Source: Pseudomonas poae | Lineage (GTDB): Bacteria; Pseudomonadota; Gammaproteobacteria; Pseudomonadales; Pseudomonadaceae | Assembly (NCBI GenBank): GCA_028869255.1 | Contig: CP110972.1 | Coordinates: 2,237,001 to 2,301,000 of the forward strand | Direction: 5' to 3' | DNA: 64,000 nucleotides | Part shown: positions 58,201 through 64,000 of the stretch, piece by piece | Layout: each line of letters begins with the position of its first letter | Numbering within the stretch: position 1 is the stretch's first letter | Notes under the pieces: generated by a model | Databases searched by the model: none | What the model saw: only the letters and a program-made list of their open reading frames with translations | Told to the model about the DNA's origin: nothing | Translations under genes and position numbers: made by a program

Positions 58201-59417
58201 TGAATATCGCCGTGATTGCCACACCGCAGGTCACCGTGGCGCGTATCCCACATCTGGATGCGCCGCCGGCCTATCAACCCGCCAGCCCCGCCAATGGCCT
58301 GCCGAGAATTGTGCTGCCCAGCGGCCACCTGGCGTTTCACCTGACCCGTTACGAGCACGTGCAAGCGTTGCTGCTGGACAACCGTGCGATCCGTGCACCG
58401 TGCAACGAAGAGGATGGCGCCAGCTTTTTACCCACGATCACGCCGCCCGAACTGCTGCTTAACAATGACATCCCCGACCACGGCCGCCTGCGCAAAGTGG
58501 TCGCCCGGGACTTCAGCCCCAGTGGCGTGGCCGTGCTGCGCGACAAGGTCGAGCAGGCCACCCATGAGCGCCTCGATGTACTGCAACGCCAGGCGCCCGG
58601 TGCGGATCTGTTTGCCCAGGTGCTCGACCACATCCCCGCGACGGTGGATTGCCAGTTGCTCGGCATTCCCTTGAGTGATCGTGAGTATTACCGGCCGCTC
58701 AGCCATACCGTGCAGGTGGCGTCGGATGCGGATGTGCCGGAGCTGCTGAACCAGTTCTGGGGCGTGTACAACTACCTCACGGACATGGTCACCGGCGCAC
58801 GGCCGACCTCTCCCGATGGGCTGATCCAGCGTTTTGTCGCCACCCGCGCCGACAGTGAACCTGCGCTGAACGACAAGGAACTGGTGGGCATCCTGCTCGG
58901 CGTATTGATCGGTGGCGACCAGAATATCCTCACCGTGCTGACCAAGTCGGTGTACACCCTGCTGGCAGCGCCCGAGCTGTGGCAGCAATTGGTGGAGGAC
59001 CCAGGGTTGATTCCGGATGCTGTCGAAGAGCTGCTGCGGCTGATCCCGCTGGGCACCATTTCGACCTTTCCGCGCCTGGCCAGCGTGGACCTGGAAGGGC
59101 CATGGGGGTTGATCCCCGAGGGCAGCATCATCTATGCCGATGCGTTTGCCGCCAACCGTGACCCGCTGGCATTTCCCGATCCGCTGGCGATTCGCCTGGA
59201 CCGTAAGGATGCGCGGCATTTGCAGTTCGGCTACGGCATGCACAACTGCATGGGCGCGGCCCTGGCACGCCTGGAAATCACCACGGTGCTGCAGATACTG
59301 GTGCAGCGCTTCCCCAACTTGCGCCTGGCGGTGCCGGCGGACCAGGTGCCCTGGGTCGACGGCATCATCCTGCGCCGTCCTGCCCGCTTGCCGGTGCACG
59401 GCTTTACTTCAACCTGA
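58200..59417 (+). CDS. Cytochrome P450
   Basis: 405 aa soluble bacterial P450. Heme-binding loop LQFGYGMHNCMGAALARLE with the axial Cys, K-helix EELLR, meander with AFAANRDPLAFPDPLAIRLDR. The I-helix reads LLGVLIGGDQNIL: the usual acid-Thr pair is replaced by Asp-Gln, so the oxygen-activation step or reaction may be unusual. It starts inside the stop of the HAD gene (TGATG). Probably oxidises the lipid-derived AfsA/HAD product. Ferredoxin partners are not encoded here. Confidence 0.93.
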   Translation: MNIAVIATPQVTVARIPHLDAPPAYQPASPANGLPRIVLPSGHLAFHLTRYEHVQALLLDNRAIRAPCNEEDGASFLPTITPPELLLNNDIPDHGRLRKVVARDFSPSGVAVLRDKVEQATHERLDVLQRQAPGADLFAQVLDHIPATVDCQLLGIPLSDREYYRPLSHTVQVASDADVPELLNQFWGVYNYLTDMVTGARPTSPDGLIQRFVATRADSEPALNDKELVGILLGVLIGGDQNILTVLTKSVYTLLAAPELWQQLVEDPGLIPDAVEELLRLIPLGTISTFPRLASVDLEGPWGLIPEGSIIYADAFAANRDPLAFPDPLAIRLDRKDARHLQFGYGMHNCMGAALARLEITTVLQILVQRFPNLRLAVPADQVPWVDGIILRRPARLPVHGFTST

Positions 59418-59431
59418 CCCTGGAAGGACCC

Positions 59432-60979
59432 ATGAAAAACTCCTTTGCCGATACGGCTCTACTGACCATCATCCTGCTGGCGATATTTGTGGTGCCCAGC
59501 TCCATCTCCGGTACGGCCCTCGCGCTGCCGGCCATCGGCGCCGATATTCAGGCGCCGCTGACCAGCCTGCAATGGGTGGTCAACGCGTTCAACCTGGCGT
59601 TCGCCTGCTTCACGCTGGCGTGGGGCGCGCTCGCCGATCGGCTGGGGCGCAAGCGCTGCTTTGTGGCCGGTGCGTCGCTGTATGTGCTGGCTTCGGTGTT
59701 ATCCGCACTGGCCGAGAGCGCGTGGCTGCTGGATGCGGCACGCGGGCTAGCGGGCATTGGGGCGGCGGCGATTTTCTCGTGCGGCATCGCCATTTTGTCC
59801 ACCCACTTCAGCGGCCCGGCGCGGCTGCGGGCGTTTGCCTTGTTCGGCACCGTGGCCGGCCTGGGCGTGAGCCTGGGGCCGACCTTGTCCGGGCTGCTGC
59901 TGGACAGCGTCGGCTGGCGTGCGATTTTCTGGGCACATGCCGTCACCCTGGTGATCGTGCTGCTGGGCAGCCCATTGATCACTCGCGACGGTGAATTGGC
60001 TGAGCGTACCGCACGCTTCGATGTGCCGGGCGCGACGTTGTTTGTGCTGGCGCTGTTGGCGCTGATGGTCGCCATTGTGCAGGGCTCGCAATGGGGCTGG
60101 AGCAGCTCGGGCGTGCTCGGCCTGGTGGCGGTTGCGGTGGTGTTGCTGGCCGCGTTCACCTGGCAGGAGCGGCGCCATCGCCAGCCGATGCTGGACCTGT
60201 CACTGCTGGCCAGCGGGCCCTTTGTCGGCCTGGCGCTGGTCACCGTGGCGGCCTCGTTCGGCTTCGTGACGTTGCTCACCTACCTGCCAAGCTACCTGTT
60301 CGGCGTGTTGCAGTTGAGCGCAACGCATGCCGGGCTGGCGATGTTATTGCTGACGGTGCCGATGTTGTTTTGCCCGATTCTGGCCGGCAAGTGGGCGGCG
60401 CGTGGGGTGTCGGCCATCGGCATCCTCAAGGCCAGCCTGATTGCGTTGCTGGTGGGCGTGGTGTCGCTGGCGTTGGTCAGCCACGTCGGTGTGGTGCTGT
60501 GGCAATTGGCGCTGCCGTTGCTGCTGGTGGGGATCGGCATGGGGCTGTCTGCCGGGCTGGTGGATGGCCTGGCCTTGAAGACCGTGCCGGAGCAGAAGGC
60601 CGGGATGGCCGCCGGTTTGCTCAACACCTTCCGCCTGGGCAGCGAGGCGATCGCCGTGGCCTTGTACGGATCGCTTCTGGCGACCCTGCTCGACAGCCAG
60701 TTGCGCGGCACGTTGAGCCGCCTGGCGCCCGACCCGAGCACCCTGCAACGTTGGATCGACGAAGTGGCCGCCGGCAACCTGGTGGGTTCGTTGCAGGCGT
60801 TGGCCGCTGACCAGGCCGGCACCGTGCACAACCTGTTTATCGGTGGCTATGACAGTGCCTTCCACGGCGTGCTGTGGGCATTGGCGGTGATTCTGCTGGT
60901 GTTGACAGTGGTGATCACCTGGCTGGTGCGCCCGCTGCGTGAACAGGAGCGGACGCAGGCGCAACTGGCCGCGCACTGA
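59432..60979 (+). CDS. MFS exporter, DHA2 (EmrB/QacA) type
   Basis: 515 aa with 14 predicted spans. Motif A GALADRLGRKRCFVAG and motif C GLGVSLGPTLSGLLLD are clear. Starts 14 bases after the P450 gene, last gene of the AfsA operon, with a terminator behind it. It is likely to secrete the operon's product. Confidence 0.92.
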   Translation: MKNSFADTALLTIILLAIFVVPSSISGTALALPAIGADIQAPLTSLQWVVNAFNLAFACFTLAWGALADRLGRKRCFVAGASLYVLASVLSALAESAWLLDAARGLAGIGAAAIFSCGIAILSTHFSGPARLRAFALFGTVAGLGVSLGPTLSGLLLDSVGWRAIFWAHAVTLVIVLLGSPLITRDGELAERTARFDVPGATLFVLALLALMVAIVQGSQWGWSSSGVLGLVAVAVVLLAAFTWQERRHRQPMLDLSLLASGPFVGLALVTVAASFGFVTLLTYLPSYLFGVLQLSATHAGLAMLLLTVPMLFCPILAGKWAARGVSAIGILKASLIALLVGVVSLALVSHVGVVLWQLALPLLLVGIGMGLSAGLVDGLALKTVPEQKAGMAAGLLNTFRLGSEAIAVALYGSLLATLLDSQLRGTLSRLAPDPSTLQRWIDEVAAGNLVGSLQALAADQAGTVHNLFIGGYDSAFHGVLWALAVILLVLTVVITWLVRPLREQERTQAQLAAH

Positions 60980-60990
60980 GCCTGCTTTCA

Positions 60991-61022
60991 CACCGCCTGT
61001 GCTGGCCGCAGGCGGTGCTTTT
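60991..61022 (+). terminator. Rho-independent terminator of the AfsA operon
   Basis: CACCGCCTG/CAGGCGGTG 9-bp stem, 9-base loop, then CTTTT. It lies 11 bases after the MFS stop. Confidence 0.8.
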
Positions 61023-61207
61023 GCGCGCCCGGAAGCTTGTCGCAGGTTATGCAAAAAATGCAGTTTGTTGGTTTTTTTTATTCTTTTATCTGGTGATGCC
61101 TGCTGGGGCAAACTGGATTTACCTGCCCGGATGCAGGTCTACCTCAAACCGACAGGCCCACCACCACTTGTCCGCTGGCGTGTGCAGTCCATGAGAATTA
61201 TGGACCT

Positions 61208-61717
61208 ATGGACCCGAATGCTTTGCTCAAGACCCGCCTTATCGGGCAAATTTTCCAGCAGCACTACAGCTGGTTGTGTGCGCGGTTGTCGTACCGCACC
61301 GGTTGCAGCCATAGTGCCGAGGACATCGCCGCTGAGACCTTCCTCAAGGTATGGATGCTGCCCGATCCCACCGCGATTCGTGAACCGCGTGCGCTGCTGA
61401 CCACTATCGCCCAGCGCCTGATGTACGAGAGCTGGCGGCGGCGCGATCTGGAAAGGGCCTACCTGCAGATCCTCGCCGAAGTGCCCGAACACGTGCACCC
61501 GTCGCCCCAGGAGCAGTTGATCCTGATCGAGAGCCTGCTGGCCATCGACCGCCTGCTGGATGGCTTGTCGGGGCAAGCCAAGGCGGTGTTCGTGCACAGC
61601 CAGCTCGATGGCATGACGTACACGCAGATCAGCGAACGGCTGGGGCTGTCCTTGGGGCGCATCCACCAACTGATGACCCAGGCCCTGCGCGCCTGCTACC
61701 TGGGGTTGAGCGAGTGA
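61208..61717 (+). CDS. FecI-type ECF sigma factor
   Basis: 169 aa iron-starvation-type sigma factor. Region 2: FQQHYSWLCARLSYRTGCSH and SAEDIAAETFLKVW. Region 4: GLSGQAKAVFVHSQLDGMTYTQISERLGLS. Start ATG 61208 has only a weak ribosome site. Its stop overlaps the GTG of the FecR gene. No receptor follows, unlike typical fec-type sets; the STN receptor at 53510 is the nearest candidate target. Confidence 0.92.
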   Translation: MDPNALLKTRLIGQIFQQHYSWLCARLSYRTGCSHSAEDIAAETFLKVWMLPDPTAIREPRALLTTIAQRLMYESWRRRDLERAYLQILAEVPEHVHPSPQEQLILIESLLAIDRLLDGLSGQAKAVFVHSQLDGMTYTQISERLGLSLGRIHQLMTQALRACYLGLSE

Positions 61718-62652
61718 GCAAACAGCCTTTGAGCGACCCGGTGGCCGAGGAGGCCATCGGCTGGCTGGTGCAGATCCAGTCCGGGGAATTCAGTGCCGCG
61801 CAGCAGGAGGCGCTGGATCAGTGGCGTGAAACCTCGGCCCATCATCGCCGGGTGTACGAGCAACTGATCGCCGGCCTGGACCAGCTCAAGGCGTCGCCGT
61901 GGCGCGGGCGCTCCAGCGCGCAGCTGTTGCGCAGCCTCGAGCAGCCCAGCAGCCGGCGGGCGTTCCTGCGCACCAGCCTGTGCGCGGTGGGGCTGGCGGC
62001 GGGGGTGGGCTGGGTATCGCGGTTCGAGGGGGCGGGGCAGTCCTATGCCACCGGCACGGGCGAACGCCGCACCTGGCAACTGGCAGACGGCAGCACCCTC
62101 AAATTGAATGCCCGCAGCCAGGTGGTCTCGACGTTTGCCGACGAGCAACGCAGCCTTGAACTGCGTGCGGGGGAAATGCTGGTGAATGCGCTGCGTCCGC
62201 TGCAGATCAGCACGCGTGCCGGGCGCATCACGGCCGGCAGTGGCCGGCTGATGCTCAGCGAACAGGGCAGCGCCGTGCGCCTGGTGACCCTTGACGCTGA
62301 CGCGGTGTTGCACTTCGACGGCGGTGCGCAACAACGGGTGGCGATGCACCAGAGCACGCTGTTCGATCACCAGCGCATCCTTACCCAAATGCCCATGGCG
62401 GCCACGGAAACCGCCTGGCTCGACGGCTGGCTGGTGGTGCGCAACCAAACCCTGGCCAGCGTGGTGGACGCGATTCGGCCTTATCGCAACGGCATCGTGC
62501 GCCTCGACTCAGCGGTGGCGGGGTTGCGCGTAACCGGGCGCTTTCCGCTGGATGATGCGCACCAGACCCTGGAGGCGTTGGAACAAAGCCTGCCGATCAG
62601 GGTGAGGCAATGGGGCGGGGTGGTGGTGCTGATCGGGGCCGCCAATGGCTGA
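61714..62652 (+). CDS. FecR-type anti-sigma factor
   Basis: 312 aa inner-membrane regulator. The N-terminal sigma-binding domain (~8-60: AIGWLVQIQSGEFSAAQQEA, LDQWRETSAHHRRVYEQL) is followed by a single TM at ~88-105 (RAFLRTSLCAVGLAAGVGW), the FecR beta domain (~110-210: ATGTGERRTWQLADGSTLKLN), and a C-terminal STN-contact domain. GTG start in the GTGA overlap with the sigma gene. Confidence 0.92.
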   Translation: MSKQPLSDPVAEEAIGWLVQIQSGEFSAAQQEALDQWRETSAHHRRVYEQLIAGLDQLKASPWRGRSSAQLLRSLEQPSSRRAFLRTSLCAVGLAAGVGWVSRFEGAGQSYATGTGERRTWQLADGSTLKLNARSQVVSTFADEQRSLELRAGEMLVNALRPLQISTRAGRITAGSGRLMLSEQGSAVRLVTLDADAVLHFDGGAQQRVAMHQSTLFDHQRILTQMPMAATETAWLDGWLVVRNQTLASVVDAIRPYRNGIVRLDSAVAGLRVTGRFPLDDAHQTLEALEQSLPIRVRQWGGVVVLIGAANG

Positions 62653-62672
62653 CCAGCACACGTTTTAACGGA

Positions 62673-62951
62673 TCAGGGCAGGGGCGCATTCACCGGTTTG
62701 GGCTGTTTGCGCCACTGTGAGGTGCGCACGTAGCGGGCCAGTATCCACAGGCCACAGGCAATGGCGGCCAGCACGGCGCACGCGAACAGATTACCCAGCG
62801 CTTGCCCGATTCGATAAGGCGTCAAGAACCCCGAAAACAAGATGAACGCTGCATCGAGCGGGGGTTTTATGCTGAGGATCCAGGCCAGGACGGAGGCGGC
62901 GTAAATCGGCAGGGAGGCCACGAGGCGCAGGGAGCCAGGCAGTTTGTTCAT
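62673..62951 (-). CDS. Small membrane protein
   Basis: 92 aa with two hydrophobic segments (~10-35: LVASLPIYAASVLAWILSI; ~50-75: LGNLFACAVLAAIACGLWIL) and a basic Pro-rich tail. No family recognised. Convergent with the FecR gene. Confidence 0.65.
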   Translation of the reverse strand: MNKLPGSLRLVASLPIYAASVLAWILSIKPPLDAAFILFSGFLTPYRIGQALGNLFACAVLAAIACGLWILARYVRTSQWRKQPKPVNAPLP

Positions 62952-63091
62952 TGGTCAGGTCTTCCATGAGTCGTTGAGCAGAGCCTGGGATGTTACTTTT
63001 TTTCGCTGCCAGTTCATGCGGGTTTAGCGCTTTGCCTGGATTCTGCTGCCGATTGCCCTTAGGATCACGCCTTTTTCAAGGGACTGAAACC

Positions 63092-63499
63092 ATGCCGACC
63101 ACACGCCTGCACACTGTGTTGCGCGGCGCCGCGCTGCTGTTCGCCGCTGCTGGCCTGAGCGGCTGTATTCATTACGAACACCAGAGCGCCGAAGGCAAAC
63201 CCGGCGCCGAGGTCGCGACCATCCAACAGTTCGACAAGCATTTGGCGATCACCCGCATCGATGGCGAGTCGACGCTGTTCTGGCTCGGCCGCCAAAACGA
63301 ATACCGCCTGGGCGCCGGCACCCACAGGCTGCAAGCCACCTGGGCGATCGGCCAGGGCTACAGCGCGCCGCTTGGCAAGACGGTAAACCTGGTCGGCGGG
63401 CGTACCTACGGGCTGTACGGCGAAGCATCGATGGACCGTTGGAGCTACGATATTCGTGATATCGAGACGGGCCAAAGCGCTGCTGTGACGGTGCCTTGA
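63092..63499 (+). CDS. Lipoprotein of unknown function
   Basis: 135 aa. Signal with lipobox LSGC (residues 22-25), then IHYEHQSAEGKPGAEVATIQ. The rest is predicted beta-rich: STLFWLGRQNEYRLGAGTHR, YGLYGEASMDRWSYDI. Start ATG 63092 with AAGGGA ~8 bases upstream; a longer frame from 62990 is not needed. The short, beta-rich layout suggests a cell-envelope protein; no firm family. Confidence 0.78.
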   Translation: MPTTRLHTVLRGAALLFAAAGLSGCIHYEHQSAEGKPGAEVATIQQFDKHLAITRIDGESTLFWLGRQNEYRLGAGTHRLQATWAIGQGYSAPLGKTVNLVGGRTYGLYGEASMDRWSYDIRDIETGQSAAVTVP

Positions 63500-63524
63500 T
63501 GCAGTACGCGCAGGCGGCATAACG

Positions 63525-63562
63525 AAAACACCGGCGACGCTTTGCAGAGTCGCCGGTTTTTT
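63525..63562. terminator. Bidirectional terminator
   Basis: ACCGGCGAC/GTCGCCGGT stem with a 10-base loop, A-rich on the left and six T on the right. It lies between the convergent lipoprotein and hydrolase genes and suits both. Confidence 0.88.
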
Positions 63563-64000
63563 CATTGGGCGGTCAATGCCTGCAGGAACTGCGTGTGTTT
63601 GAGCGTCTGGGAAAACATCGGCAGGGTGAAGTTCTCCGCCGCCTGTTGTTGCTCGTCGGTGAAGGTCGCGGTGCAATCGGTCAGCGTGACCACGTCGTAG
63701 CCTTTCTCATACCCGGAGCGCACCGTGCCTTCGACGCAGCAATTGGTGAGGAAACCCGCGACCACCAGATTGTGGATGCCATTGTTGCGCAGCACCAGGT
63801 CCAGGCCGGTGGTGGCAAACGCATCCAGCCCGCGCTTGCCTTCTACCAGAATATCGCCGGCCTCGCGGCTTAGCGCATCGGTGATCTCGGCGCCCCAGCT
63901 GCCAGCCAGGAACGCACTGCCGTCGGCGACGCCTTTGAGGATGCCATAGGAGCGTGTGGTCAACTCCGGGTAGCCCTCGGCGAACTGGATCGGCATATGA
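63562..64000 (-). CDS. Isochorismatase-family cysteine hydrolase, partial
   Basis: C-terminal ~145 residues of a cysteine hydrolase that runs off the right edge. The Lys in VEGKRGLDAF and the nucleophile Cys in AGFLTNCCVEGTVRSGYEKG are the family's active site; LTDCTATFTDEQ follows. Members include nicotinamidases and ureidoacrylate-type amidases; the N-terminal Asp and the start codon lie outside the window. Confidence 0.88.
   Translation of the reverse strand, partial: HMPIQFAEGYPELTTRSYGILKGVADGSAFLAGSWGAEITDALSREAGDILVEGKRGLDAFATTGLDLVLRNNGIHNLVVAGFLTNCCVEGTVRSGYEKGYDVVTLTDCTATFTDEQQQAAENFTLPMFSQTLKHTQFLQALTAQ

Overview
The window is a GC-rich stretch of a Pseudomonas chromosome, most likely from the fluorescens group. 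The evidence is a pyoverdine-maturation acylase gene (pvdQ) behind a PvdS-type iron-starvation promoter, fluorescens-type REP and dispersed repeats, a BaeSR-type two-component system beside an RND pump, and a hydroxyproline catabolic cluster. Gene density is high. No insertion sequence, prophage or CRISPR array is visible.

Layout. 1-8892: start of glgA, a 2-hydroxyacid dehydrogenase, an alpha/beta hydrolase, small membrane and metal-binding proteins, a chemoreceptor, an aldo/keto reductase and its divergent LysR regulator. 8889-14299: AraC regulator, then an AhpD-like protein, an acyl-CoA-dehydrogenase-like flavoprotein and a TauT/NitT-type ABC importer, probably for an organosulfur compound. 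14339-18080: small proteins, a Fur-like regulator, pvdQ and tRNA-Cys. 18198-20635: a lower-GC pair of glycosyltransferases next to the tRNA. 21368-31179: small proteins, a LysE exporter, a GlxA-type regulator and a trans-4-hydroxy-L-proline operon (permease, epimerase, deaminase, aldehyde dehydrogenase, D-hydroxyproline oxidase) with a divergent PAS-AraC regulator. 31189-34021: a rearranged accessory patch with a 5'-truncated YobI-like NTPase gene and a PD-(D/E)XK nuclease-like gene. 34137-44494: trehalose synthase, BaeSR-like pair and a tripartite RND pump. 44560-56203 (all minus strand): STN-type TonB receptor, class II aldolase, a dispersed repeat, then a tightly overlapped seven-gene set (amino-acid-type ABC importer without ATPase, MetC-like lyase, DszB-like desulfinase, second TonB receptor, M19 dipeptidase). 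56483-60979 (plus strand): AfsA-like protein, HAD phosphatase, cytochrome P450 and MFS exporter. 61208-62652: FecI/FecR pair. The end holds two small envelope proteins and a partial isochorismatase-family hydrolase.

Most interesting: (1) the AfsA-HAD-P450-MFS operon looks like an actinomycete-type butanolide/furan signal pathway in a pseudomonad, and it sits between an STN TonB receptor and a FecIR pair that has no other receptor in view; (2) the desulfinase operon keeps the Cys/His/Arg triad of DszB but sits with a C-S lyase, two TonB receptors and a dipeptidase; (3) pvdQ keeps its PvdS box and all other active-site residues but has Gly in place of the nucleophilic Ser; (4) the YobI-like/nuclease patch has a junction that cuts the 5' ends of two divergent genes.

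Caution: at least ten otherwise intact genes are split by frameshifts, nearly all explained by one base missing from a short homopolymer. This points to sequencing or assembly error rather than gene decay. Coordinates for those genes span both reading frames.
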